Origin: a bacterium
Lineage (GTDB): Bacteria; Pseudomonadota; Gammaproteobacteria; Pseudomonadales; Moraxellaceae
Assembly: GCA_029945725.1 (NCBI GenBank)
Contig: JAQSDB010000002.1
Span: 62,001-126,000 of the forward strand
Length of the DNA: 64,000 nucleotides
Direction: 5' to 3'
The notes below the pieces were generated by a model that searched no databases, was not told the DNA's origin, and worked only from the letters and a program-made list of their open reading frames with translations. Every line of letters starts with the position of its first letter. Positions within the stretch are counted from its first letter, which is position 1. The translations under genes were made by a program, and so were the position numbers. Shown piece by piece: positions 42,698 to 53,041 of the stretch.

Positions 42698-42804
42698 AAT
42701 AATGTCTCCAGTTATTCCACAAGGCCCTGCGACCAGGCGTTTGCGGGGTTTATACCGGGCGAAATTGCCCGGTTAGTACATCGCGGAAATCCGGATAACG
42801 AGGG

Positions 42805-43749
42805 TTATTCGAACATCGCGCTGATGGATTCTTCGTTATTAATGCGGCGTACGGTTTCGGCCAGCAGTGCCGACAGCGACACCTGACGGATACGTCCGCT
42901 GGCGAGCGCTTCTTCCGTGAGCGGAATGGTGTCGGTGATCACCAGTTCGTCGAGCTGGGAGGCGCTGATATTCTTGATGGCCGGGCCGGAGAGTACGGCG
43001 TGTGTGCAATACGCCATGACGCGACGAGCGCCGTGCTCTTTCAGGGCGGCGGCGGCCTTGCACAGGGTGCCGGCGGTATCGACCATGTCATCGACAATCA
43101 CGCAGTCGCGGCCTTTCACTTCACCGATAATGTGCATCACCTGCGATTCATTGGCTTTCGGGCGACGCTTGTCGATGATGGCAAGATCGGCATCATCAAG
43201 TTGCTTGGCAACGGCACGCGCACGCACCACGCCACCCACATCGGGGGACACCACCATCACATTTTCGTAGCCCTGTTTTTCCAGGTCGGCGAGCAGCACG
43301 GGAGAGGCATAAATATTGTCGACGGGAATATCGAAAAAACCCTGAATCTGGTCTGCGTGCAGGTCAACCGTGAGTACGCGGTCAATCCCTACGGTGGTCA
43401 GCATGTCGGCGACAATTTTTGCGGTGATGGGCACGCGCGCCGAACGCACACGCCGGTCCTGCCGCGCATAACCGAAGTAGGGAATCACGGCAGTAATTCG
43501 GCCGGCCGAAGCGCGACGCAATGCATCGGCCATGACAATCAGTTCCATCAGGTTGTCATTGGTGGGCGCACAGGTGGACTGCAACACAAATACGTCCTTG
43601 CCGCGCACATTGTCATTGATCTCGATGGCGATTTCGCCGTCAGAGAAGGTACCGACAAGGGCATCGCCCAAGGGTACGTGCAAATGATCAGCGACCTTGC
43701 GGGCGAGTTCGGGATTGGCGTTACCGGAGAACAGAACCAGATTTGGCAT
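42805..43749 (-). CDS. prs: Ribose-phosphate pyrophosphokinase
   Basis: This 314-residue enzyme makes PRPP from ribose-5-phosphate and ATP. Key segments are [52 protein letters not shown] and [17 protein letters not shown] (PRPP loop). The start at 43749 is the family start [13 protein letters not shown]; the longer frame extends into the tRNA-Gln region. Confidence 0.96.
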   Translation of the reverse strand: MPNLVLFSGNANPELARKVADHLHVPLGDALVGTFSDGEIAIEINDNVRGKDVFVLQSTCAPTNDNLMELIVMADALRRASAGRITAVIPYFGYARQDRRVRSARVPITAKIVADMLTTVGIDRVLTVDLHADQIQGFFDIPVDNIYASPVLLADLEKQGYENVMVVSPDVGGVVRARAVAKQLDDADLAIIDKRRPKANESQVMHIIGEVKGRDCVIVDDMVDTAGTLCKAAAALKEHGARRVMAYCTHAVLSGPAIKNISASQLDELVITDTIPLTEEALASGRIRQVSLSALLAETVRRINNEESISAMFE

Positions 43750-43869
43750 GGTGGCTACCGTTAATAAAACCTGCGGCACAGCAGTGTGCTGCTTGCGAAT
43801 CAACAACTGGCTAAGTGGTGATTCTGCGTGATCAGCACTGCGGTCAAAGTGCATGCTGATCATGAATGG

Positions 43870-43944
43870 TGGCAGGGGCGGCTGGATTCGAACCAACGCA
43901 TGACGGGATCAAAACCCGTTGCCTTACCGCTTGGCGACGCCCCT
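43870..43944 (-). tRNA. tRNA-Gln (UUG)
   Basis: This 75-nt cloverleaf has acceptor AGGGGCG/CGCCCCT, encoded CCA, anticodon stem ACGGG/CCCGT and loop TTTTGAT (anticodon TTG). It lies between ispE and prs, as in pseudomonads, and is probably co-transcribed from the lolB-ispE side. Confidence 0.95.
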
Positions 43945-44005
43945 ATTTATTTGACCGATGCCATCCTGACTTCAGTCTCACGCGAAACCCTGCGTGATTT
44001 GATGC

Positions 44006-44043
44006 CGTCACCTTGACCCGCCGACGGGCGGATCAAGGTGACG
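44006..44043. repeat. Long inverted repeat between ispE and tRNA-Gln
   Basis: Arms of 17 bp pair with one mismatch (CGTCACCTTGA.../...TCAAGGTGACG) around a short loop. T7 lies on the ispE side only, so it would terminate plus-strand but not minus-strand transcripts. Confidence 0.6.
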
Positions 44044-44070
44044 CTTTGTTTTTTTACTCTTGCCGGGAGG

Positions 44071-44943
44071 TCAGTCTGCTACGGCTGCCAGTGCGGTGTG
44101 AGCCGGTGACAGATTCATGCCGTGCGCGACAAAACCGGGTACCGGACTTTGTGCCAGTAATGCTTCGGCCTCGGTCTGATCGGCACATGCCAGAAAGCAG
44201 CAGGCACCGGTGCCGGTCATCCGCGCGGCTCCAAACCGGGCCAGCCAGCGCAGGGCGGCATCCACCTCGGCAGAGAGCTGACGCACGACACTTTCACAGT
44301 CGTTACCCGGGCTCCGGGCGAGGCCCCCCCCGAGAAAGGCGGCTAATGTAATGGCGGGGGTATGGCGTGTCAAATCCGCGTGGCTAAAGACTTCGGCGGT
44401 GCTGACATGGGCATTTGGTGTCAGCACCAGATACCAGGGCTCGGGTATTTCCACGGGAATCAGGTGCTCACCGACGCCTTCGGCCCAGGCGGCGTGGCCA
44501 TGCACAAAGACCGGGACATCAGCCCCCAGTTGCAGTCCCAGCGCAGCCAGCCGTTCCGTATCCAGATCCAGCTTCCAGAGTTTGTTCAGTCCCAGCAGGG
44601 CAGTGGCGGCATCCGATGAGCCGCCGCCCACCCCCCCGCCCATGGGCAGCCGCTTTTCCAGCACGATGTCGGCGCCCAGTGCGCAGCCGCTTTCAGCCTG
44701 CAGCAGGCGGGCGGCCCTGATTATCAGGTTGCTCTCGGCGGGCACGCCGGGAAGCTCCGGCCGGAGCGTGATCAGGCTGTCAGGGCGGGCCTTGAAGTGC
44801 AGGGTGTCGGCAATGTTCAGGAACTGGAAAACCGTTTGCAGCAGGTGATAGCCGTCAGGACGGCGTCCGGTGATATGCAGGAACAGGTTGAGTTTGGCCG
44901 GAGCCGGCAGGGAGAAGCCGGGCTGGGGGGAGGGCTGATTCAT
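44071..44943 (-). CDS. ispE: 4-diphosphocytidyl-2-C-methyl-D-erythritol kinase
   Basis: This 290-residue GHMP kinase of the MEP isoprenoid pathway has [31 protein letters not shown] at the N-terminus (catalytic Lys), [15 protein letters not shown] (ATP loop) and [13 protein letters not shown] near the C-terminus. The start overlaps the lolB stop as ATGA. Confidence 0.96.
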   Translation of the reverse strand: MNQPSPQPGFSLPAPAKLNLFLHITGRRPDGYHLLQTVFQFLNIADTLHFKARPDSLITLRPELPGVPAESNLIIRAARLLQAESGCALGADIVLEKRLPMGGGVGGGSSDAATALLGLNKLWKLDLDTERLAALGLQLGADVPVFVHGHAAWAEGVGEHLIPVEIPEPWYLVLTPNAHVSTAEVFSHADLTRHTPAITLAAFLGGGLARSPGNDCESVVRQLSAEVDAALRWLARFGAARMTGTGACCFLACADQTEAEALLAQSPVPGFVAHGMNLSPAHTALAAVAD

Positions 44944-45536
44944 GGATTTTCGGCAGAAAGATGCAGGCGCCACAGGCCTATGACCACCGTTGCCTGGCCT
45001 TCAGGGCCGGCGAGGGTGAGCTTGCGCGGGAGCATCGGGGCTTCTTCGCTCCATTCCAGATAGTTGATGGTCCAGCCATCTTCTTTTATTTGCGTGAGCT
45101 TGCCGTCCGGGCCGCGGGTGACTTCGGCGGCGCTTCCGCCCGGCTCGGCTTTCAGCCAGTGCAGCGCATGCGAGATGGGGGCGTGATGATGGGTCGTTGC
45201 TTCCAGAAGCTCCTCAAGTGAGCCGGCACTTACTTCCGGGATGTTGTCTGCGACCAGTGTGACTTGCCCGGGCGTTCCGTTCAGCTCGGCACGGCCGAGG
45301 CCGAGGGGCCCGCGCACAATGATGTGGTAGTCAGGCCCTTGCTGGGTCCAGGTGAAGTAGATGTTGCCGCCATGCTCTTCGCTGCGTATGGCGGCCTTGC
45401 CTTCGGCTTCCCAGTACTCGGGCAGGCTGCTGTTGGTGTAGACGGACCGGACCGGCTGGTGGGCGCAGGCACTGAGCAGCAGGGACAAGCCGGCGATCAG
45501 GCATAGCGACAGTGTGCGCAGCAGGGGAGACATCAT
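44940..45536 (-). CDS. lolB: Outer-membrane lipoprotein insertase LolB
   Basis: This 198-residue lipoprotein has a signal peptide with lipobox LSAC. The mature LolB fold has [33 protein letters not shown] and [15 protein letters not shown]. It receives lipoproteins from LolA and inserts them into the outer membrane. Its start overlaps the stop of the TPR gene. Confidence 0.93.
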   Translation of the reverse strand: MMSPLLRTLSLCLIAGLSLLLSACAHQPVRSVYTNSSLPEYWEAEGKAAIRSEEHGGNIYFTWTQQGPDYHIIVRGPLGLGRAELNGTPGQVTLVADNIPEVSAGSLEELLEATTHHHAPISHALHWLKAEPGGSAAEVTRGPDGKLTQIKEDGWTINYLEWSEEAPMLPRKLTLAGPEGQATVVIGLWRLHLSAENP

Positions 45537-47275
45537 CGCGACGGATCAAGCCGTTGCCGGGTCTTTGGAATATGGGTGCTTTTGGGATGCTGGCGCAGGG
45601 CGTCGGACCAGATGCGCCGGGCTTCGTCATGCTGGCCCGAGGCCCAGAGTACTTCGCCGAGATGGGCGGCGATCTCGTCATCAGGGTAGAGCGCATAGGC
45701 GCGGCGGAGTTCGAGGAGCGCGCCGCTGCGATCACCGCGCATGAACTTGAGCCAGCCCACGCTGTCGATGATGGCAGGATCATCCGGCTTCAGGGCCTGC
45801 GCACGCAGAATGTAGCCTTCGCCTTCATCAAGGCGGCTGGTGCGGTCAATCAGCGTATAGCCCAGACCATTGAGGGCGCTGGGATTGTTCGGTTCATAGC
45901 GCAGTACTTCACGCATGTCCGACTCAAAGTCATCGAGACGGTTCAGCTGCTCGGCGGCCATGGCGCGGCTCAGCAGTAATTGCGTGTCCTCAGGCTGCTC
46001 CTTGAGGGCGGCATCCAGCAGATCCCAGGCGGCTTGCGGATTGCCGGCCTCGTTCAGCAGTTCGGCTTCCAGCTGGTAAAGAGGGGAGCGCAACTCCGGG
46101 GTCTGGCTGCGGGCCTGGGCGAGCCGGTTGCGGGCTTCATCGACGTGCCCGCCAGCGACCAGCAGGCGCGAGATTTCTGCCAGGGCAGGCAGGTATTGCG
46201 TACCGGGCGGCACATCCTCAAAGGCGGCCAGCGCTTCGTCTTTTTTGTCCTGACGCAGGGCCAGCATGCCGAGGTAATAACGCGCCTCATCGCCATGGCC
46301 TTCGCTGTTGCGCAACTGCCCCAGTTCGCGTGCAGCGGTCTCGTCATGGTGGTTGTCGAAGGCAATCAGGGCAAGGCTGAGACGGAGGCCGTCGTCCTGG
46401 GGCAGCTTGCCGACCAGGGTCTGGAATTCGCGCTCCGCACCATTCATGTCTCCCGCCCGGATGAGGGCACGGGCATAGTTGAGGCGCAGATTGTGGCTTT
46501 CCGGTTGCGACTTGAGGGCCTCCTGCAGGAGGTCGGCGGCTTCACGATTGCGGTTCAGCTCGGTCAGCATCTTGGCTTCAAGCAGGGTGATCTGGGTGCT
46601 TTGCGGGCGCAAGAGGCGTGCCCTGCGGGCAATTTCCATGGCCTCTGCGGGCTTTCCGCTCTGTGCTTTCAGGAGGGCCTGGCCAAAGAGCAGGTGAGCG
46701 TTGCCGGGATGCGTCCTGGCCAGTTCACCCAGTTTATTGAAAAGGTCGTCGCGTGCGGTTTGTGATACCGGGATGGCCGCGAGGAAAAGCTGTTCCAGAT
46801 CAGCCTCCGGCTGCAGGACAATGAGCCTGTCCAGTGCCGGAATGGCCGTGTCGAAGCGCAACTGGCGCAGGCTGTTGAGCGTCACCAGATACCAGGCATC
46901 AGCGCTTTCCGGGGCTACTTCGGCCCAGAGCTGTGCCATTTCAAGGCTTTGCGGCTGGTTCAGTACCTGGGCGATAGTGGTGGCACGTGCCACAACACCG
47001 ACGTCACGTGTTTCCCGGGCTTGCTCGATATAGTTGGAGAGGGTGATGTCCGGGCGCTGCCGCTGTGCGGCCAGTTCTGCCGTCAGCAGCGACTCCAGCG
47101 TCGCCCCGGAGAACGGGCGCGAGGGGGCAGAAGCCTCATCGTTTTTGTTGGCCGGTATCGGCGCGGCGACACTGCCATTGACCGCCGTCGCGGGTTTCAT
47201 GGCAGGCTGCAGGGCGCAGCCTGCCAGCAGGGCGGGCAGGGAAAGCAGTAAAAAAGGGAGGACGCGGTAAGACAT
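45533..47275 (-). CDS. TPR-repeat outer-membrane-type lipoprotein
   Basis: This protein of about 580 residues has a lipoprotein signal (LPALLAGC, Cys20) followed by many degenerate TPR repeats; the clearest are near the end (NPSALNGLGYTLIDRTSRLDEGEGYILRAQALKPDDPAIIDSVGWLKFMRGD). The same gene precedes lolB in pseudomonads. It is likely a periplasm-facing scaffold for envelope assembly; its exact role is unknown. The longer frame upstream of 47275 lacks conserved sequence. Confidence 0.85.
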   Translation of the reverse strand: MSYRVLPFLLLSLPALLAGCALQPAMKPATAVNGSVAAPIPANKNDEASAPSRPFSGATLESLLTAELAAQRQRPDITLSNYIEQARETRDVGVVARATTIAQVLNQPQSLEMAQLWAEVAPESADAWYLVTLNSLRQLRFDTAIPALDRLIVLQPEADLEQLFLAAIPVSQTARDDLFNKLGELARTHPGNAHLLFGQALLKAQSGKPAEAMEIARRARLLRPQSTQITLLEAKMLTELNRNREAADLLQEALKSQPESHNLRLNYARALIRAGDMNGAEREFQTLVGKLPQDDGLRLSLALIAFDNHHDETAARELGQLRNSEGHGDEARYYLGMLALRQDKKDEALAAFEDVPPGTQYLPALAEISRLLVAGGHVDEARNRLAQARSQTPELRSPLYQLEAELLNEAGNPQAAWDLLDAALKEQPEDTQLLLSRAMAAEQLNRLDDFESDMREVLRYEPNNPSALNGLGYTLIDRTSRLDEGEGYILRAQALKPDDPAIIDSVGWLKFMRGDRSGALLELRRAYALYPDDEIAAHLGEVLWASGQHDEARRIWSDALRQHPKSTHIPKTRQRLDPSR

Positions 47276-47570
47276 ATAAGCCGGGCATCTGGTCAGCAGG
47301 GATCGCGCCATCTTGGCAAAAAAGCCGGAGTACAGCCAGCCACCTCTTGTGTGCAATGGGTAGCTTTGCCGGTATGGAGGCGGCTTGCGCCGGGGTTTGT
47401 CTTTGCCGGGCCTATCCCGCAAAATTCGCCTCCTTTTATGGCCGATGGCAATTCTGCTGAATGCCTGTGACACCATTCAGGTCCGGCTTGTCCGGGCGTG
47501 AGGCATTCCGGTTACCCGCCGCAGGGGATAGTGCCCTGATTATTCCGCTTCTTTACCGCACAGGTTCTTC

Positions 47571-48893
47571 ATGAGGCTTTTGGCGCTCGGCATAAATCAC
47601 AAGACGGCCTCGCTCGATCTGCGCGAGAAAGTTGCCTTCACGCCCGAGCTCCTGATCGAGGCACTGCGCGAGGGGGTGCGCGAAGCCGGGGTGTCCGAGC
47701 TGGCCATTCTCTCGACCTGTAATCGCACCGAATTCTATGGCCATCTGCCGGAGCAGAACGGCGATGCGCTGCTGGCCTGGCTGGGCCGGCACCATCACAT
47801 TGCACTGAATGAAATTTCCTCCAGCATTTACCAGTATGAAAACGAAGAGGCCGTGCGCCACATGATGCGCGTGGCCTCGGGACTCGATTCCATGGTGCTG
47901 GGTGAACCGCAGATTCTCGGGCAAATGAAAACAGCCTATAGCCAGGCGGCTGAAGCCGGCACGCTCGGCCCCGAGCTTGAACGCCTTTTTCAAACCACGT
48001 TTGCGGCGGCCAAGCAGGTGCGTACCGAAACGGCCATTGGTGCCAATCCGGTGTCGGTCGGTTTTGCGGCGGTGATGCTGGCCAAACAGATTTTTTCTGA
48101 TCTGCATGAAAGCGAGGCACTGCTGATCGGTGCGGGTGAAACCATTGAGCTTGTGGGCAAGCACCTGTTCGAGCAGGGCGTGACAAAAATCACCGTTGCC
48201 AATCGTACGCTGTCGCGAGGGATGGAGCTGGCCCGGCAATTCAATGGCCGCGCCATAACGCTGGAAGAAATTCCGGAGGCGCTGGTGCATGCCGACATCG
48301 TGATCTCCTCCACCGCCTCGCCTTTGCCCCTGCTGGGCAAGGGAATGGTGGGGAGCGCGCTGAAAAAACGCCGGCACAGGCCTATTTTCATGGTTGATAT
48401 TGCGGTGCCTCGCGATGTCGAACCGGAAGTGGCGGAACTGTCTGATGTTTATCTCTACACCGTTGATGATTTGCAGTCGGTGATTGAGGAAAACATGCGT
48501 TCACGTCAGGACGCGGCACTGGCTGCCGAAAAAATAGTGGCGCAGTGCGCTGCGCAGTTCTTGTCGAAAAAGCGCGAGCAGGGCGCGCTTTCCACGCTGA
48601 TCGCCTATCGGCAGGGTGTGGAGGCCATGCGTGCCCATGAAGTCGAGCGTGCTCTTGCTCATCTTGAAAAAGGTGGCGATGCCGCCGAGGTGTTGCAGCG
48701 GCTGAGTCATAACCTCACCAACAAGGTTCTGCATGCCCCCAGTGTGGCGCTGAAAAAAGCCGCCGCCGAAGGCGCCATGGACAAGCTGGGCTGGGCGGCT
48801 GAAATCCTCGGCGTCAATCACGACAACGCAGTGCCGATCAAACGAGGTGCTTCCCGCGCCATCAAAAAACAGGATGGCGGTGACGCGGCATGA
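47571..48893 (+). CDS. hemA: Glutamyl-tRNA reductase
   Basis: This 440-residue enzyme begins tetrapyrrole synthesis by reducing Glu-tRNA to glutamate-1-semialdehyde. The nucleophilic Cys50 is in [28 protein letters not shown] and the NADPH-binding [16 protein letters not shown] follow. It is divergent from the TPR lipoprotein gene, and its stop overlaps the prfA start (ATGA). Confidence 0.97.
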   Translation: MRLLALGINHKTASLDLREKVAFTPELLIEALREGVREAGVSELAILSTCNRTEFYGHLPEQNGDALLAWLGRHHHIALNEISSSIYQYENEEAVRHMMRVASGLDSMVLGEPQILGQMKTAYSQAAEAGTLGPELERLFQTTFAAAKQVRTETAIGANPVSVGFAAVMLAKQIFSDLHESEALLIGAGETIELVGKHLFEQGVTKITVANRTLSRGMELARQFNGRAITLEEIPEALVHADIVISSTASPLPLLGKGMVGSALKKRRHRPIFMVDIAVPRDVEPEVAELSDVYLYTVDDLQSVIEENMRSRQDAALAAEKIVAQCAAQFLSKKREQGALSTLIAYRQGVEAMRAHEVERALAHLEKGGDAAEVLQRLSHNLTNKVLHAPSVALKKAAAEGAMDKLGWAAEILGVNHDNAVPIKRGASRAIKKQDGGDAA

Positions 48894-49975
48894 AGGCTTC
48901 CCTGCGCCAAAAGCTGGAAAATCTGGGGGAGCGGGCGGAAGAAGTCAGTGCCTTGCTCTCCGATGCCTCCGTACTTTCCGATAATGACCGGTTTCGCAAG
49001 CTCTCCAAGGAACATGCCGAGCTGACGCCGGTGGTAGCAGCGTTTGCTGCTTTTCAGGCAGCCGAACGTGGCGAGCAGGAGGCACGCGTCCTGCTGAAAG
49101 ACCCGGATTTTCACGAACTGGCCGAGCAGGAAATAAAGGAAGCGGCAGTACGCATTACGCAGCTGGAAGCCGAGCTTGAGCGCGCCATGCTGCCGCAGGA
49201 TCCCAACGACAGTTGCAATGTTTATCTAGAAGTCCGAGCCGGTACGGGGGGGGATGAGGCCGCCATTTTTGCCGGTGATCTTTTTCGCATGTATTCGCGC
49301 TTTGCCGAAAAGCAGCGCTGGCGGGTGGAGGTGGTGTCGTCCAGTGCCGGCGAGCATGGCGGCTACAAGGAAGTCATTGCGCGTATCGAGGGCGAGAATA
49401 TTTACGCGAAACTGAAATTCGAGTCGGGCGTACATCGCGTGCAGCGCGTGCCGGCCACGGAATCGCAGGGCCGCATTCATACCTCGGCCTGTACCGTGGC
49501 TATTTTGCCGGAAGCGGCGGAAGTGGAGGGGGTGGAGCTGCGCAAGGAAGATATCCGTGTTGATACTTTCCGTTCCAGCGGCGCCGGCGGCCAGCATGTG
49601 AATACCACCGACTCTGCCATTCGCATCGTACATCTGCCTACCGGCATTGTGGTGGAGTGTCAGGACGAGCGCTCGCAGCACAAGAACAAGGCGCGTGCGA
49701 TGAGCCTGCTGAGTGCAAAAATCCTCGCCAGCCGCCAGGCCGAGCGTCATGAGGCACAGGCTTCCATGCGCCGCGATCTGGTCGGCTCCGGTGATCGTTC
49801 TGAACGCATTCGTACCTATAATTTTCCGCAGGGCCGTCTCACCGATCACCGTATCAATCTGACCTTGTACAGCCTCGATAAAATCATCGAAGGCGATCTT
49901 GATGAAGTGCTGGATGCACTGGCGCGTGAGTACCAGGCAGATCAGCTGGCGCAACTTGCGGAAAGCGAGGCCTGA
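48890..49975 (+). CDS. prfA: Peptide chain release factor 1
   Basis: This 361-residue protein has the catalytic GGQ at 233-235 ([17 protein letters not shown]) and the PxT-type stop-recognition loop ([12 protein letters not shown]). It recognises UAA and UAG. The GGQ glutamine is the target of PrmC, encoded next. Confidence 0.97.
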   Translation: MKASLRQKLENLGERAEEVSALLSDASVLSDNDRFRKLSKEHAELTPVVAAFAAFQAAERGEQEARVLLKDPDFHELAEQEIKEAAVRITQLEAELERAMLPQDPNDSCNVYLEVRAGTGGDEAAIFAGDLFRMYSRFAEKQRWRVEVVSSSAGEHGGYKEVIARIEGENIYAKLKFESGVHRVQRVPATESQGRIHTSACTVAILPEAAEVEGVELRKEDIRVDTFRSSGAGGQHVNTTDSAIRIVHLPTGIVVECQDERSQHKNKARAMSLLSAKILASRQAERHEAQASMRRDLVGSGDRSERIRTYNFPQGRLTDHRINLTLYSLDKIIEGDLDEVLDALAREYQADQLAQLAESEA

Positions 49976-49976
49976 C

Positions 49977-50846
49977 ATGGCGGCCAGCATCCGTGAGCTG
50001 TTGCAGGAAGCCAGTACGCGCCTGCAAATGCGCAGCGCGAGTCCAGCGGTTGATGCGCATTATCTGCTGATGCATGTCCTGAAAAAAGAACGAACCTGGT
50101 TGCGTCTGCATGAAGAGGTTCGTGTTTCGGCTGCCCAGCATGAAAATTTTGACGCCTTGCTGGCCCGCCGCGAGCGAGGCGAACCGGTAGCGTATCTAAC
50201 CGGTTCGCGCGGTTTCTGGACGCTGGATCTGGCCGTCAATCGCCACACCCTGATTCCGCGACCTGAAACCGAGATGCTGGTGGAGTTTGCGCTGGAAAAA
50301 ATTCCGGCCGGCAAGGCAAGGCATGTGCTTGATCTGGGGACGGGGAGCGGGGCTATTGCGCTGGCGATAAAAAAAGAGCGGCCGGAGTGTGTGGTAAGCG
50401 CGGTTGATGCATCGCGTGATGCCCTGGCCGTAGCAGCGGGTAATGCCGAACGGCTGCAGCTGCCGGTCACGTTTCTGCACAGCGACTGGTTTTCTGCGCT
50501 GCCGGGAAGGCGCTTCGATCTTCTGCTGGCCAACCCGCCGTATATTGATGCTGATGACGCACATCTGGGCCAGGGCGATGTGCGGTTTGAGCCCCTGAGT
50601 GCGCTCGTCTCGGCGGCGCATGGCTTGCAGGACATTACGCGCATTGCGGCGGATGCCCCGCAGCATGCTGGCGCCGGTGCGTGGCTGGCTTTCGAGCATG
50701 GTCATGATCAGGGCGCGGCGGTGCGGAGCATTCTGCTGCAGAACGGTTTTTCCGGGATTGAGTCGCGCCGTGATCTGGGCGGCCATGAACGCATCACCTT
50801 CGGCTGTCTTTTGGCGGCGGCCGGGAGCGAAAGCCATGCTGGATGA
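49977..50846 (+). CDS. prmC: Release-factor glutamine N5-methyltransferase PrmC
   Basis: This 289-residue SAM enzyme methylates the GGQ Gln of RF1/RF2. VLDLGTGSGAIALAI is the SAM motif and NPPY (186-189) is the substrate-Gln motif. The start is 2 bases after the prfA stop; the longer frame lies within prfA. Confidence 0.96.
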   Translation: MAASIRELLQEASTRLQMRSASPAVDAHYLLMHVLKKERTWLRLHEEVRVSAAQHENFDALLARRERGEPVAYLTGSRGFWTLDLAVNRHTLIPRPETEMLVEFALEKIPAGKARHVLDLGTGSGAIALAIKKERPECVVSAVDASRDALAVAAGNAERLQLPVTFLHSDWFSALPGRRFDLLLANPPYIDADDAHLGQGDVRFEPLSALVSAAHGLQDITRIAADAPQHAGAGAWLAFEHGHDQGAAVRSILLQNGFSGIESRRDLGGHERITFGCLLAAAGSESHAG

Positions 50847-51591
50847 TGCCGAGCTGCTGCGTTATTCGCGCCAGATCATGCTGCCGAAATTTGACATTGC
50901 CGCGCAGGAAAAGCTGAAAGCAGCGCGGGTGCTGGTCGTTGGTATGGGCGGTATTGGCTGCCCGGTGGCCATGTATCTTGCTGCGGCCGGTGTCGGCGAG
51001 CTCTTGCTGGCTGATTTCGACAGCGTCGATGCCAGCAACCTGCAACGCCAGATCCTTTTTACGCCGGCCGATATCGGCCGCAAAAAAGTCACGGCAGCCG
51101 CCGAAAAACTGCGCCTGCAAAATCCCCATATCAGGGTGCGCGAACTTGATCTCACCCTTGATGCAGACAATCTTCCGGGGCTGCTGGCGGGTGTTGATCT
51201 CGTGATTGATGGCTGTGACAACTTTGCCACCCGCGATCTCGTCAATGTCGCCTGCGTGGCAGCGGCAACGCCGCTGGTCAGCGCCGCTGCCATCGGCTTC
51301 AGTGCGCAGCTGGCGGTGTTTGACAGCCGGCAGCCGCACTCTCCCTGCTATCGCTGTCTATATCCGCAAGCGGATGCCGAGGCGGCTGCCTGCGCCGAAT
51401 CCGGCGTGCTGGCGCCAGTGGTGGGCGTGACGGGGACACTGGCCGCCACGGAGGCGCTGAAAATACTGACGGGAACGGGGCAGCCGCTGGTCGGTCGTCT
51501 CTGGCTCTGGGAGGCGGACACCGGGATTATGCGCACCCTCTCGGTCAGCCGTGATCCGGCCTGCCCGGTGTGTCGTCAATCGGCAGAATGA
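50836..51591 (+). CDS. moeB: Molybdopterin-synthase adenylyltransferase MoeB (E1-like)
   Basis: This 251-residue protein has GMGGIGCPVAMYLAAAGVGEL (nucleotide loop), NLQRQILF and DGCDNFATR. Zinc-binding Cys pairs CYRC and CPVC are present. It adenylates the C-terminus of MoaD or a ThiS-like protein. It overlaps prmC by 11 bases. No other molybdopterin gene is in the window, so a role as a ThiF-like sulfur-carrier activator is also possible. Confidence 0.92.
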   Translation: MLDDAELLRYSRQIMLPKFDIAAQEKLKAARVLVVGMGGIGCPVAMYLAAAGVGELLLADFDSVDASNLQRQILFTPADIGRKKVTAAAEKLRLQNPHIRVRELDLTLDADNLPGLLAGVDLVIDGCDNFATRDLVNVACVAAATPLVSAAAIGFSAQLAVFDSRQPHSPCYRCLYPQADAEAAACAESGVLAPVVGVTGTLAATEALKILTGTGQPLVGRLWLWEADTGIMRTLSVSRDPACPVCRQSAE

Positions 51592-51627
51592 ATCAGGAAG
51601 CATCAGCCACATGAAGGGAGTATCGGC

Positions 51628-52932
51628 ATGAACCGTTATGCAAATTTCGGCAATGCGCTCAAGGGATTGTTGCGTTTGGCCCAGACCGGCATGGTGCTGG
51701 GCAGTACGGGGATAGACTGGTTGCGCGGCGAACGCCTGCCAACGCCACAGCTGTTGCGGCAGACGTTTGAAAAGCTGGGGGCCACCTATGTGAAGCTCGG
51801 GCAGTTTGTGGCCAGCTCGCCGTCGCTGTTTCCCGAAGCCTATGTCACCGAGTTCCAGCATTGCCTGGACAAGACCACGCCGCTGCCGTTTGCCATCATG
51901 CGTCAGGTGCTCGAAAGCGAACTGAAGCGCCCGCTCGGGGAAATTTTTGCCGAGATTGACGAGGTGCCTCTGGCCTCGGCCTCGATTGCGCAGGTGCATG
52001 CGGCAAAGCTGCTTAACGGCGATTCCGTGGTCATCAAGATCCAGAAGCCCGGTGTCGGCAATATCCTGCTGACCGATCTCAATTTTCTTTATTTTGCCGC
52101 CAGGGTTTTCGAAACTGCCTTTCCCAAGCTCAGGTTTGCCTCGCTTTCCGCCATCGTTTCGGAAATCCAGGGCTGCATGATGGAGGAAATCGATTTCTAC
52201 AAAGAGGCGCGCAATATCCAGGAGTTCAACGAGTTCCTGCAGCGCACCGGCAATGAAGCCGCCATTGCACCGAAAGTGTATGAACATGCCTCCACCCTGC
52301 GCGTGCTGACCATGGAGCGCTTCTATGGCGTGCCGCTGACCGATCTTGAAACCATCAAGAAATACACGCGTGATCCGGCCGGTACGCTGATCACGGCAAT
52401 GAATACCTGGTTTTCCAGCCTCATGCTCTGCGAAAGTTTTCATGCGGATCTGCACGCCGGCAACCTGATGGTGCTGACGGATGGCCGTCTTGGTTTTATC
52501 GACTTCGGCATTGTCGGCCGCATCAAGCCGGAAACCTGGGAAGCCACCATGGCTTTTGTGGAGTCGCTGACGGATGGCGATTTTCACAAGATGGCAGAAA
52601 GCATGACGAAAATCGGCATGACCAAGCGTGTGGTTAATGTGGCGGACCTGACGCGTGATCTGCAATCCATTTATGGCGCCGTCACCACGGTGAATCCGGA
52701 GCATGTACTGAATGGCGCCATCAACGATGGCGAAATCAATCGTCTGATGCTGGATATCGTCGCCGTCGGCGAGCGTCACGGCATCCGCTTCCCGCGTGCC
52801 TTTGCGCTGCTGCTGAAGCAGATCCTCTATTTCGACCGTTATGTGAAAATCCTGGCGCCGGACATGAATGTCTTTGCCGATGACCGCATCGCCTTCATCA
52901 GCGGGGGCGGCAGCCAGAGTTTGCTGCACTGA
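51628..52932 (+). CDS. Second ABC1/AarF-family atypical kinase
   Basis: This 434-residue protein has KLGQFVASSPSLFPE (KxGQ), ASASIAQVHAAK (replacing the P-loop), VVIKIQKPG (Lys), EEIDFYKEARN (the ExD-type motif), HADLHAGNLM and IDFGIVG. It is distinct from the copy at 2366-3706, whose DFG equivalent reads YDYG. It is probably a UbiB-like lipid or quinone factor and has no obvious C-terminal helices. A strong terminator follows. Confidence 0.9.
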   Translation: MNRYANFGNALKGLLRLAQTGMVLGSTGIDWLRGERLPTPQLLRQTFEKLGATYVKLGQFVASSPSLFPEAYVTEFQHCLDKTTPLPFAIMRQVLESELKRPLGEIFAEIDEVPLASASIAQVHAAKLLNGDSVVIKIQKPGVGNILLTDLNFLYFAARVFETAFPKLRFASLSAIVSEIQGCMMEEIDFYKEARNIQEFNEFLQRTGNEAAIAPKVYEHASTLRVLTMERFYGVPLTDLETIKKYTRDPAGTLITAMNTWFSSLMLCESFHADLHAGNLMVLTDGRLGFIDFGIVGRIKPETWEATMAFVESLTDGDFHKMAESMTKIGMTKRVVNVADLTRDLQSIYGAVTTVNPEHVLNGAINDGEINRLMLDIVAVGERHGIRFPRAFALLLKQILYFDRYVKILAPDMNVFADDRIAFISGGGSQSLLH

Positions 52933-52976
52933 GAGTCATGTCGGGCGCCTGGGATGCTATGGGTGATTCCGTGCAG

Positions 52977-53014
52977 CGAATAAAAAAGGGAGCTCGCGCT
53001 CCCTTTTTTATTCG
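52977..53014. terminator. Bidirectional terminator between the ABC1 gene and gatB
   Basis: A perfect 17-bp inverted repeat has a core AGGGAGC/GCTCCCT and a 4-base loop, flanked by A6 and T6. Confidence 0.93.
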
Positions 53015-53041
53015 GTCTTGCCGGACATTGTGGCCAGATCT

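Noticed and set aside
44006-44043. Intrinsic terminator for ispE
   Set aside because: The T run is on the wrong side of the stem for minus-strand transcription, so it is listed only as an inverted repeat.
51358-52929. Minus-strand frame of 523 codons opposite the ABC1 kinase
   Set aside because: It is antisense to a clear ABC1 kinase and runs into moeB; no motif is present.
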